DNA of 25,449 bases, from the NCBI GenBank assembly GCA_963925015.1, contig CAWUTX010000040.1, positions 1 to 25,449 of the forward strand, in the 5' to 3' direction. Source of the DNA: JAQBXX01 sp963925015. GTDB taxonomy: Bacteria; Pseudomonadota; Gammaproteobacteria; SURF-13. The notes beneath the pieces were generated by a model that was not told where the DNA came from, made no database searches, and worked only from the letters and a program-made list of their open reading frames with translations. A program made the translations under genes and the position numbers. Below, piece by piece: positions 15,667 to 25,315 of this stretch (position 1 is the stretch's first letter; the number at the start of each line of letters is the position of its first letter).

Positions 15667-15742
15667 GCTGGCGTAGCTCAGTTGGTAGAGCAGCTGATTT
15701 GTAATCAGCCGGTCGGGGGTTCGACTCCTCTCGCCAGCTCCA
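15667..15742 (+). tRNA. tRNA-Thr (anticodon TGT)
   Basis: The acceptor GCTGGCG pairs with CGCCAGC, the anticodon stem GCTGA/TCAGC holds loop TTTGTAA, and the T arm carries GGTTCGACTCC. CCA is encoded at 15740-15742 and is followed by a T-rich tract (AATTTTTTC) that could help end the transcript. In many gammaproteobacteria this tRNA opens a Thr-Tyr-Gly-(Thr)-tuf cluster; here it is alone. Confidence 0.97.
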
Positions 15743-15809
15743 ATTTTTTCAAAGATTTGTTCATCTGTTAAACCCGCTCAACTGATCTTCCTGCAGCGCT
15801 GCATTTGCG

Positions 15810-15840
15810 CGTGGGCACAAACGTGCCCACCCTACTTGGC
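15810..15840. repeat. REP-like hairpin, copy 1, flanking the CBS gene
   Basis: CGTGGGCAC...GTGCCCAC forms a hairpin, followed by CCTACTTGGC. It matches about 22 of 31 bases, in the same orientation, with the hairpin at 16630-16660 on the other side of the CBS-domain gene. Confidence 0.55.
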
Positions 15841-15892
15841 TCGATGACGCCAGTGTACTGTGGAGGCTTTAACCCTCAAGAGGTCTCACGAA

Positions 15893-16501
15893 TTACGCAC
15901 CAAGCAACAACGCCTCCAGTTCCGCGAAATTTTGCACCCTCCCTGTGGGCTGGATTTCCATGCCCAATTGCTTGCCGATTTGCGTGGTGGAGAATATCCC
16001 ACGCACAATTTCAGCGCCGGACAAGGCGGCATCCTCGGTTGGTTCAACCACCAGTGCGTGCTGGCGGTTGGCGTTCTTGAGCGTCAGAACGATATCGCCC
16101 ACGCTGGCGCGGAAGACATCCGCCATTTGCAGCACTTGTATCTGGTCTGCCGGCGTCATGATGTGCTCCACGAGTATAGCGTCGTGTGAAACGCGTACCT
16201 TGGCGGCGTAGTTGACGGGCTTTTCTTCCATAATGTCGCGGGCGGTGATTAAGCCCAAGATGATGTCATGGGCGTCGGTTACGAGCAGAAGACGTACCTC
16301 GGCGTATATCATCTTCTGCAGCGCGGTATCGATAGGAACTCCGGGCGCCACAGTTACGGCTCTGACCCGCCTCAGGTCGGTCATGGCGTCTAGCGCGGAA
16401 TTGTCCAACCGGATTATTTCAGGCAGCCCTTGATGGTAGCTGTAGAAGGACGTCCCGAGCTGCAGAATGTAGGATGACAGGGCATGATAGGGTTTGGGCA
16501 T
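15893..16501 (-). CDS. protein with a pair of CBS domains (function unknown)
   Basis: The 202-residue cytoplasmic protein is a Bateman-type module without any attached catalytic domain. The first CBS repeat covers about 47-95 (VTVAPGVPIDTALQKMIYAEVRL..., GLITARDIM). The second covers about 113-175 (HIMTPADQIQVLQMADV, HALVVEPT, IVRGIFSTTQIG). Such pairs usually bind adenine nucleotides or similar ligands and can regulate partner proteins; no partner is indicated here. The start is ATG 16501 (MPKPYHALSSYIL), because AGGGAGGA sits about 8 bp upstream on the minus strand; the frame continues open to 16630 without resemblance. The gene is isolated between two REP-like hairpins and appears less GC-rich than its neighbours by eye, so it may be a later insertion. 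Confidence 0.85.
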   Translation of the reverse strand: MPKPYHALSSYILQLGTSFYSYHQGLPEIIRLDNSALDAMTDLRRVRAVTVAPGVPIDTALQKMIYAEVRLLLVTDAHDIILGLITARDIMEEKPVNYAAKVRVSHDAILVEHIMTPADQIQVLQMADVFRASVGDIVLTLKNANRQHALVVEPTEDAALSGAEIVRGIFSTTQIGKQLGMEIQPTGRVQNFAELEALLLGA

Positions 16502-16629
16502 GACGGCGTTCCTCCCTAGTGTGGGTGACTCCACTTTACCCCCCATTTTCGCGAAGTTACGAATAGCCTGAAGCGGCATTGGGTAACCGGATTTTGTTGC
16601 CCGCGTGGGTTCAATCCAGATTCGAAACA

Positions 16630-16660
16630 CGTGGGCAGTAAGTTGCCCGCCCTGTCTAGC
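16630..16660. repeat. REP-like hairpin, copy 2, flanking the CBS gene
   Basis: CGTGGGCA.GTAAG.TTGCCCGC followed by CCTGTCTAGC has the same layout and orientation as the hairpin at 15810-15840. It lies just past the 3' end of metZ and may serve as its transcript end. Confidence 0.5.
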
Positions 16661-16675
16661 TGAACGCGCGTAGCG

Positions 16676-17887
16676 TCAGGCGGAAAGCCCGGCCTTGAGG
16701 TCGTCCTTCAAGTCCTCGACGTCTTCGAGACCCACGCCGATGCGTACGAGGCCGTCGCTGATGCCGGCGGCGGCGCGGGCTTCGGGGGTGAGGCGCCAGT
16801 GGGTGGTGGTGGCGGGGTGGGTGATGGTGCTTTTGGTGTCGCCGAAGGTGGCGGTGATGGAGATGATCTCTGTGGCGTCGATCAGTTTCCACGCGGCTGC
16901 TTTCCCGCCCGCGAGTTCAAACGACAACACACCGCCGCCTGCCGTCTGCTGCTTCATGGCGAGGGCGTGCTGCGGGTGCGACGGCAGGGCCGGATAATGC
17001 ACGCGTTTGACTGCGGGTTGCTGCTCCAGCCATGCGGCAAGTTGTAACGCACTGCGGCTGTGCGCGTCCATGCGCAGGCGCAGCGTCTCCAGTCCTTTGA
17101 GGTAAATCCATGCATTGAACGGGCTCATGCTCGGCCCGGCGGTGCGCAGAAAGGCGTAGATGTCGCCGCCTACCAGTTTTTCGCTGCCGACTATCGCGCC
17201 GCCCACCGCGCGACCCTGGCCGTCGATGTATTTGCTCGCCGAATGCACGACGATGTCCGCGCCGAGCGCGAGCGGTAGCTGCAACGCCGGGGTGCAGAAG
17301 CAGTTGTCCACTACCAGTAAACTTCCGTTTTTGTGCGCGATTTTCGCCAGTGCGGCGATGTCGGCCACTTCGGTGAGCGGGTTGGATGGCGTCTCCAGAA
17401 ACAATAAACGCGTGTTGGGGCGCAGCGCCTGCTCCCAGGCGGCAAGATCGGTCAGCGGCACGAAGCTGGTCTCGATGCCGAAGCGCGCGAGGATGGTGTT
17501 GAACAAAATCACCGTGGGGCCGAAGATGCTGCGCGAGGCGACGATGTGGTCGCCGCTCTTGAGCAGCCCCATGCAGGTGGTGAGGATGGCGGACATGCCG
17601 GAGCCGGTCGCCACGCAGCGCTCGCCGCCTTCGAGGCTCGCGAGGCGCTGCTCGAAGGTCCGTACCGTGGGATTAGTGAAGCGCGAATAGATGTTGCCCG
17701 GCTCGGCTCCCGAAAAGCGCGCGGCGGCCTGCGCGGCGCTCTCGGCCACGAAACTTACCGTGGGGAAGATCGGCTCTGACTGTTCGTCTTCGGACGTGCG
17801 CACCTGGCCCGCGCGCACGGCGCGGGTGTCGAAGCGGTAGTTCTGCTTCGGCTTGCTGGATATATATTTTTTATCGTCGCGCATCAT
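16676..17887 (-). CDS. metZ: O-succinylhomoserine sulfhydrylase
   Basis: MetZ is a PLP enzyme of the Cys/Met metabolism family that makes homocysteine directly from O-succinylhomoserine and sulfide. The 403 residues match the family. The segments FDTRAVRAGQ and GNIYSRFTNPTV, the SGMSAI phosphate-binding loop, LLVVDNCFCTPALQ and HSASKYIDGQGR (whose Lys carries PLP) are all visible. FVAESAA and the 'Q-GR' sequence after the PLP lysine favour MetZ over MetB/MetC, and the gene follows purF as in Pseudomonas. The start is ATG 17887 or the adjacent ATG 17884; the site is weak. The gap to the purF stop is only 6 bp, so it is the last gene of the long minus-strand operon. Confidence 0.92.
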   Translation of the reverse strand: MMRDDKKYISSKPKQNYRFDTRAVRAGQVRTSEDEQSEPIFPTVSFVAESAAQAAARFSGAEPGNIYSRFTNPTVRTFEQRLASLEGGERCVATGSGMSAILTTCMGLLKSGDHIVASRSIFGPTVILFNTILARFGIETSFVPLTDLAAWEQALRPNTRLLFLETPSNPLTEVADIAALAKIAHKNGSLLVVDNCFCTPALQLPLALGADIVVHSASKYIDGQGRAVGGAIVGSEKLVGGDIYAFLRTAGPSMSPFNAWIYLKGLETLRLRMDAHSRSALQLAAWLEQQPAVKRVHYPALPSHPQHALAMKQQTAGGGVLSFELAGGKAAAWKLIDATEIISITATFGDTKSTITHPATTTHWRLTPEARAAAGISDGLVRIGVGLEDVEDLKDDLKAGLSA

Positions 17888-17893
17888 GTTCGC

Positions 17894-19405
<1,512 letters not shown>

Positions 19406-19415
19406 ATAAACTACC

Positions 19416-19919
19416 TCACAAACGTTCGCTGCTGTAATCGAATTTCTGCGCGAGTTGCGGCGGCAGAAATCCGCGCAGCCACACAGCCATGGTTTGAAAA
19501 CGACCGATCAGCATGGACTCGCTCCACCACTGGTCCTTGGGCAGCGGCGTGGCTCCGGCGAGCAGCACCAACAGCGCCACCACAATCACGCCGCGCGCCA
19601 GCCCGAACACCACGCCGAGCGTGTGGTCGGTACCCTTGAGGCCGCCCTTGTCCGCCATTTTTGCGATGAGATAATTCACCACGGCGGCGAGGATCAAGGT
19701 GATAACAAAGAGAGCGATAAACGCCGCCGCAAGACGCACGGACGGGGTTGCAATGTGTGCCACGAAAAGCTCGGAGAAGCGCTGTGAGAAGGTGAACGCG
19801 ATCCACAACGCGAGCACCCAGGCAATGAGCGACAAGGCCTCGCGCACCAAGCCGCGGATCAGACCGATCAGCGTGGAAAGGGCAATAATCCCGATGATGG
19901 TGTAGTCAACCCAGATCAT
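19416..19919 (-). CDS. cvpA: CvpA family inner-membrane protein
   Basis: CvpA proteins are small inner-membrane proteins named for colicin V production. The gene sits in front of purF in many proteobacteria; its biochemical role is still unclear, though envelope or bile stress tolerance has been reported in enterics. The 167 residues show four hydrophobic segments at about 4-20, 29-46, 64-86 and 103-123. The N-terminal pattern WVDYTIIGIIALSTLIGLIRG, with the following REALSLIAWVLALW, is typical of the family. ATG 19919 gives MIWVDYTIIG. The gap to the upstream dedD is 265 bp, unusual for this operon, and holds a repeat element. Confidence 0.94.
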   Translation of the reverse strand: MIWVDYTIIGIIALSTLIGLIRGLVREALSLIAWVLALWIAFTFSQRFSELFVAHIATPSVRLAAAFIALFVITLILAAVVNYLIAKMADKGGLKGTDHTLGVVFGLARGVIVVALLVLLAGATPLPKDQWWSESMLIGRFQTMAVWLRGFLPPQLAQKFDYSSERL

Positions 19920-19964
19920 GCTGTCACTGGCCCGCGCCTGTGTGCGATATGAGGGCGTATTTTA

Positions 19965-20132
19965 CCACAGGAGTCACAAGGTAAGGCTGCAACCCTTATG
20001 ATGTCACTCCTGTGTAAATACACTGTTTTACCTACCCCCGTTCAAGCCGGGGGCAGGCTCTGTCCCGCCCCCTACATAGGGGAACGGGGACCTAGCGAAA
20101 AGTGTAGCCTTACTTCTGAACCTATGAGTAAC
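19965..20132. repeat. composite inverted-repeat element, copy A (dedD-cvpA spacer)
   Basis: Three parts are visible. CACAGGAGT (19966-19974) pairs with ACTCCTGTG (20006-20014). A C/G-rich module follows, with hairpin CCCCCGTTCAAGCCGGGGG (20035-20053) and then TGTCCCGCCCCCTA. Last comes GTGTAGCCTTACTTCTGAACCT running into ATGAGTAAC (20124-20132). Read on the other strand it matches the element between trpF and trpB (25147-25296) over its whole length, at roughly three quarters identity by eye in the ATGAGTAAC-to-GGGACAG part. The two outer ends are imperfect inverted repeats (GTAAGGCTGCA against GTAAGGCTACA), as in a MITE. No ORF was recognised. The rest of the 265-bp spacer shows nothing clear. 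Confidence 0.75.
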
Positions 20133-20184
20133 GCAGTCACCCGGCCTACCCCATCTGTAAGTCCAGGGCGTTCCGGTGTAAGAG

Positions 20185-20859
20185 TCAGGGATATTGAACC
20201 ACGTTACCCTTGATATTGAGCTCCTTTTGCAGCTTGTCGCGCACGGCCTCCGCGCCCTCGCGCTGCGCCTCCGGCCCCACGCTCACACGCAGCAGCGGTA
20301 CGTCACGGGTGGTGACCTTTTCCACCAAGGCCTTGTAGCCCTTCCCGCGCAACTTGTCGCGCAGCGCCAGCGCATTCTGCTCGCTGGCAAAGCTGCCGAG
20401 CCGCACCACCCACGCCTCCGTCGCCTTGGCCGCAGCCGGTTTTTTGCCGGCGCTGTCGGCAGGCTTGCTGGCCGCAGCTACAGGTGGCGCCACGGCCGTG
20501 ACAGTGGCACTCTTGGCCGGAGTTGGAGTCACGTTTTGTGCCGGGGCCTGAGTTGGAGCTGGCGCCACCGGAGCCACGGCTGTGGCTGCGTTCTTTGCCG
20601 GAGGCGGTGCAACGACGGCGGGCAGCTCCACACTGGCGGTGGGCGGACTGATCGGCACGGGGTTCAAGGTACCTGCCGCAGGCACTTCGTCCAGCGGAAT
20701 GATCTTGGAGCTAAATTCGGATTTCGGCGGCGGCGGAATGTTGCTCTGCGTGATCGGCGCAGGCCCTTGGCCGGAGAGCAGCATGGGGATTACGATCACG
20801 CCCAGCAAGACCAACACAATGGCGCCTACCAAGCGTTGCTTCAGACTACTGTCTTGCAT
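20185..20859 (-). CDS. dedD: DedD-like SPOR-domain cell division protein
   Basis: DedD-type proteins localise to the septum by binding glycan strands without peptide stems. The 224-residue protein has a short cytoplasmic N-terminus, one membrane anchor at 9-28 (RLVGAIVLVLLGVIVIPMLL) and a long periplasmic linker of about 115 residues rich in Pro, Ala, Thr and Val. The C-terminal SPOR domain spans about 147-222 (EAWVVRLGSFASEQNALAL, RDKLRGKGYKALVEK, LLRVSVGPEAQREGAEAV). ATG 20859 gives MQDSSLKQRLVGA, the conserved family start. folC ends 24 bp upstream. Position between folC and cvpA supports the DedD name. Confidence 0.92.
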   Translation of the reverse strand: MQDSSLKQRLVGAIVLVLLGVIVIPMLLSGQGPAPITQSNIPPPPKSEFSSKIIPLDEVPAAGTLNPVPISPPTASVELPAVVAPPPAKNAATAVAPVAPAPTQAPAQNVTPTPAKSATVTAVAPPVAAASKPADSAGKKPAAAKATEAWVVRLGSFASEQNALALRDKLRGKGYKALVEKVTTRDVPLLRVSVGPEAQREGAEAVRDKLQKELNIKGNVVQYP

Positions 20860-20883
20860 CTCTAAATCCCGTAATGGCTGTGT

Positions 20884-22152
20884 TCAATTATAGACCTGCG
20901 GCAACACCTCGGCCACCGTATAAAATGAACCGAACACCACTATGCGGTCACCCGGCCGGGCCTGTGCCATAGCGGCGCGATAGGCCTCGGTGACGCTGCC
21001 ATGTTCATGCACCACCGCCTGCGCCGCATTTTCACTGAGTATTTGAACGAGCTGTTCAGCGCTCGCCGCACGCGCTGCGGGGAGTGCCGCCACATGCCAC
21101 TGGTCGATCACCTCGCGCATCATGCCAACCACGCCCGCGATGTCCTTGTCCGCCAGCATGGAAAACACCGCCAGCGTGCGGCCCGCGCACAGATATTCTT
21201 TCAAGGTGCGCGCCAGCACTTCGGCGCCGTGCGGATTGTGCGCGACGTCCAGGATGCGCGTGACGGCACCGGGCAGCACCTGAAACCGGCCCGGCAGCTT
21301 CGCCTCCAGTAGCCCTTGATGCACAGCCGCTTCGCTCACCGGCAGGCGCGGCAGCAGCGGCTGTAGCGCCATCAACACGGCGGCGGCATTGCGTAACTGA
21401 AATGCGCCGCGCAGATTGGGGAGAGGCAGGTGTTCGTAGCGCGCGGCCGCGTCGCCGTAGCGGCCCCACCACGACCAGTCGCCGGTGAAAGCACCGTAAC
21501 CGAAGTCACGGTCAAGACAATAGAGCGGCGCGGAGGTTTCACACGCATGCGTGCGCAAACTTTGCGGCACATCGGGGTCGCCGCAGATCGCGGGCCGCCC
21601 GGTGCGAAAGATACCTGCCTTCTCGCGCGCGATACTCTCGCGATCCGGCCCCAGCCACTCCACATGGTCGATACCAATGCTCGTCACCAGCGCGACATCA
21701 GCGTCGAGTATGTTCACCGCGTCCAGCCGCCCGCCGAGTCCGATTTCGAGGATGGCGACGTCGAGTTGAGCGCGCTGAAAAATATCGAACGCCGCCAGCG
21801 TGCCGAACTCAAAATAACTCAGTGAAATTTCGCCGCGCGCGGCGTCGATGCGCGCAAAGGCGTCGCACAACTGCGCGTCGCTGGCCTCTTCACCCAGCAC
21901 ATGAATGCGCTCGTTATAACGCAACAGATGCGGCGAAGTGTAGGCCCCCACGCGGTAACCGGCGGAGCGATAAATCGACTCCAGCAGCGCCACGCTCGAG
22001 CCCTTGCCGTTGGTGCCGGCCACCGTGATCACGGCATACGGCGGCTGCGCGAGTTCCATGCGCTGGAGCACGCGGCTCACGCGCTCCAGGCCGAGATCGA
22101 TCAGCCGGGGATGTAGCGTCTCTTGCCATGACAACCAGTCGGAGAGGGTCAT
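20884..22152 (-). CDS. folC: bifunctional dihydrofolate synthase / folylpolyglutamate synthase
   Basis: FolC adds glutamate to dihydropteroate and then to tetrahydrofolates, keeping folates in the cell. The 422-residue Mur-ligase-like enzyme has the ATP loop VAGTNGKGSSVALLE (44-58), YTSPHLLRYNERI, the magnesium-binding region around YFEFGTLAAFDIF, the ILEIGLGGRLDAVN signature, TSIGIDHVEWLG, and a C-terminal ligase domain with DVAHNPHGAEVLA. ATG 22152 gives MTLSDWLSW. No Shine-Dalgarno is visible: the 86-bp spacer after accD is filled by an inverted heptamer repeat, whose arm ends about 8 bp before the start codon, so a hairpin could influence folC translation. Confidence 0.97.
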   Translation of the reverse strand: MTLSDWLSWQETLHPRLIDLGLERVSRVLQRMELAQPPYAVITVAGTNGKGSSVALLESIYRSAGYRVGAYTSPHLLRYNERIHVLGEEASDAQLCDAFARIDAARGEISLSYFEFGTLAAFDIFQRAQLDVAILEIGLGGRLDAVNILDADVALVTSIGIDHVEWLGPDRESIAREKAGIFRTGRPAICGDPDVPQSLRTHACETSAPLYCLDRDFGYGAFTGDWSWWGRYGDAAARYEHLPLPNLRGAFQLRNAAAVLMALQPLLPRLPVSEAAVHQGLLEAKLPGRFQVLPGAVTRILDVAHNPHGAEVLARTLKEYLCAGRTLAVFSMLADKDIAGVVGMMREVIDQWHVAALPAARAASAEQLVQILSENAAQAVVHEHGSVTEAYRAAMAQARPGDRIVVFGSFYTVAEVLPQVYN

Positions 22153-22159
22153 AACTACA

Positions 22160-22233
22160 GTAGCAAGTTACAAGTAGTAAGTAGCAAGATAAATGCGCGC
22201 TTCACTTGGCACTTGCTACTTGTAACTTGCTAC
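22160..22233. repeat. inverted heptamer-repeat array in the accD-folC spacer
   Basis: The left arm reads as four heptamers, GTAGCAA-GTTACAA-GTAGTAA-GTAGCAA (22160-22187). The right arm (22212-22233) is the reverse complement of three of them. GTAGCAAGTTACAAGTAG (22160-22177) and 22216-22233 form an 18-bp perfect stem. No T tract follows, so it is not a classical terminator. It is AT-rich compared with its surroundings. Confidence 0.85.
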
Positions 22234-22238
22234 TGCCT

Positions 22239-23096
22239 TTATGATTGATGCGTGAGGATTGCCAGCAGGCTTGCAATCCGGTCGCGCATGTCGTGGCGGT
22301 TGACGATCATATCGATGGTGCCGTGCTCCAGCAGGAATTCGGCGCGCTGAAAACCTTCCGGCAGCACCTCGCGCACTGTCTGCTCGATCACGCGCGGGCC
22401 GGCAAACCCGATCAGTGCCTTGGGCTCGGCCACGTTCACATCGCCCAGCATGGCAAGACTCGCCGACACGCCGCCCATGGTGGGATCGGTGAGCACAGAA
22501 ATAAACGGAATGCCGCGCTTACTCAGGCGCGCGAGCGCGGCGCTGGTCTTGGCCATCTGCATGAGCGAAAACAAACCTTCCTGCATGCGCGCGCCGCCGC
22601 TGGCGGAAAAACACACCAGCGGTATGCGTTGTTCGAGACAGTAGTTTACGGCGCGCACGAAACGCTCACCGACCACCGCGCCCATCGAGCCGCCCATGAA
22701 GCGGAACTCGAACGCGCACGCGACCAGCGGCATGCCCTTGAGCTTGCCGTGCATGACAATCAGCGCATCGTTTTCGCCGGTGTCTTTGTGCGCCTGAGTC
22801 AGGCGATCCTTGTAGCGCTTGCTGTCACGGAACTTGAGCGCGTCCACCGGCGCAAGGTCCGCGCCGATTTCTGTGCGCGGTTCGGCATCGAGAAAATGAT
22901 CGAGGCGGCGGCGCGCGCCGATGCGCATGTGGTGATTGCATTTGGGGCAGACATGGAGATTGCGCTCCAGCTCGGTGCTGAACAGCACCGAGGCGCACGA
23001 CTGGCATTTCGTCCACAGCCCCTCCGGCACCGTTTTCTTCGGCCCGTTGCCTTCGGTTCTGATCTTGGATGGGAGCAATTTTTCGAACCAGCTCAT
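22239..23096 (-). CDS. accD: acetyl-CoA carboxylase, carboxyltransferase subunit beta
   Basis: AccD and AccA form the carboxyltransferase that moves the carboxyl group from biotinylated AccB to acetyl-CoA, giving malonyl-CoA for fatty acid synthesis. The 285-residue protein has the expected zinc ribbon with C31, C34, C50 and C53 (CQSCASVLF ... VCPKCNHH). The crotonase-fold core shows FRFMGGSMGAVVGE, FSASGGARMQEGLFSLMQM, LTDPTMGGVSASLAMLGD and ALIGFAGPRVIEQT. The ATG at 23096 overlaps the stop of trpA (ATGA), so translation is coupled. Placement between trpA and folC is the common proteobacterial order. Confidence 0.98.
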   Translation of the reverse strand: MSWFEKLLPSKIRTEGNGPKKTVPEGLWTKCQSCASVLFSTELERNLHVCPKCNHHMRIGARRRLDHFLDAEPRTEIGADLAPVDALKFRDSKRYKDRLTQAHKDTGENDALIVMHGKLKGMPLVACAFEFRFMGGSMGAVVGERFVRAVNYCLEQRIPLVCFSASGGARMQEGLFSLMQMAKTSAALARLSKRGIPFISVLTDPTMGGVSASLAMLGDVNVAEPKALIGFAGPRVIEQTVREVLPEGFQRAEFLLEHGTIDMIVNRHDMRDRIASLLAILTHQS

Positions 23097-23958
23097 TTGG
23101 GTGTGCCGGAGGGTTCGTCCATCGCTTGGCGCATCCCGGCCAGCAGCGCGGCGACCTCCGGCATGATCTTGTCGGGCTCGTGTTCCAGTTGCTCGATCTT
23201 CTGCACCAGCACACTGCCCACGATCACGGCATCGGCGAGCCGGGCGACAAGTGCTGCGGTGGCGGCGTCCTTGATGCCGAAACCCACAGCCAGCGGCAGC
23301 TTCGTCAGGGCACGAATCTCGCCGAGCTTGTGCTCGACTGCATCGACATTAAGCGTCGCGGCACCGGTAACGCCTTTGATCGAGACATAATAGAGATAAA
23401 CCTGCGCCAGTGCGCAGACCTTGGCGATGCGCTCCGGCGTGCTGGTGGGCGCGAGCAGAAAGATGGGGGCAATAGCATGCGCCTGCAACGCCGTGACAAG
23501 TTCTGCTGCTTCTTCCGGCGGCATATCCACGGTGAGCACGCCATCGACACCCGACGCGGCGGCGGCGCGCGCAAAGGCTGAATAGCCCATCATCTCCACC
23601 GGATTCAAATAGCCCATCAATACGACGGGTGTTGCAGTATCTCGCGTGCGGAATTCGCGCACCATGTCGAGCACGTGGCGCAGGCTCACATGATGCTTAA
23701 GTGCTCGCTCCGACGCACGCTGGATCACCGGGCCGTCGGCCATCGGATCGGAGAACGGCACGCCAAGCTCGATGATGTTCGCGCCCGCACTCACCATCGC
23801 GTGCATCAGTGGCACGGTCAGTTCCGGATTCGAATCACCGGCAGTAATAAAAGGAATCAGCGCCTTGCGTTTTTGCGTGCGCAGTGCGGCAAAGCATTGT
23901 GTGATGCGATTCACTGCCGCTTCTTGCAGGCGCGCCTCCTGCCCGGATTGTGCGCGGC

Positions 23959-23962
<4 letters not shown>
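23093..23962 (-). CDS. trpA: tryptophan synthase alpha subunit
   Basis: TrpA splits indole-3-glycerol phosphate into glyceraldehyde 3-phosphate and indole, which is channelled to TrpB. The 289-residue TIM barrel shows KALIPFITAGDSNPELT, the catalytic Glu/Asp region in IIELGVPFSDPMADGPVIQ, VVLMGYLNPVEMMGY, GVLTVDMPPEEA, LLAPTSTPERI and VGFGIKD. The start is taken as ATG 23962, which overlaps the trpB stop (ATGA). This gives about 16 extra residues compared with the usual family N-terminus, which would correspond to the GTG at 23914 (VNRITQCF). Either start is possible. The 3' end overlaps accD. Confidence 0.97.
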
Positions 23963-25146
<1,184 letters not shown>

Positions 25147-25155
<9 letters not shown>

Positions 25156-25296
25156 AGGTCAGCAAGTAAGGCCGCATTTTCCGCCACGTCCCCGCCTCTT
25201 GTTTAGGGGGCGGGACAGCGTGGGGGTAGAGTAAATAAGGTTGTTACTCAGGAGACACTTGGCTTGCAGTGTTTCCTTGCTTTGTGTCTCCTGAGT
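25147..25296. repeat. composite inverted-repeat element, copy B (trpF-trpB spacer)
   Basis: It begins GTTACTCATAGGTCAG, the complement of the trpB start codon region, and continues AAGTAAGG, then a G-rich module (TAGGGGGCGGGACAG, GGGGGTAGAGTAAA). It ends in a strong hairpin: ACTCAGGAGACAC (25246-25258) and GTGTCTCCTGAGT (25284-25296) pair perfectly over 13 bp with a 25-nt loop. Compared with copy A, in opposite orientation at 19965-20132, about 20 bp of the central CCCCCG/CGGGGG hairpin is missing. The ends resemble each other in inverted orientation. No T tract follows the hairpin on the transcribed strand. Confidence 0.75.
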
Positions 25297-25315
25297 GGTT
25301 GCGCGCGAACGCGCC

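Noticed and set aside
16502..16629. N-terminal extension of the CBS protein
   Set aside because: The frame is open, but the ATG at 16501 has a strong ribosome-binding site and the extension has no family resemblance.
19920..20184. A small gene in the dedD-cvpA spacer using ATG 20124
   Set aside because: The ATGAGTAAC belongs to the repeat end, the short frame beyond it has no ribosome-binding site or resemblance to a protein, and it runs against the operon.
22160..22233. CRISPR-like repeats
   Set aside because: The unit is 7 bp, contiguous and then inverted; there are no spacers and no cas genes.
22245..23390. A 381-codon open frame antisense to accD and the end of trpA
   Set aside because: It spans two well-supported genes on the other strand and has no family resemblance; shadow frame.
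25246..25296. Trp attenuator or rho-independent terminator in the trpF-trpB gap
   Set aside because: The 13-bp stem is strong, but there is no T tract on the transcribed strand, no leader peptide with tandem Trp codons, and a related element is found outside the trp context.
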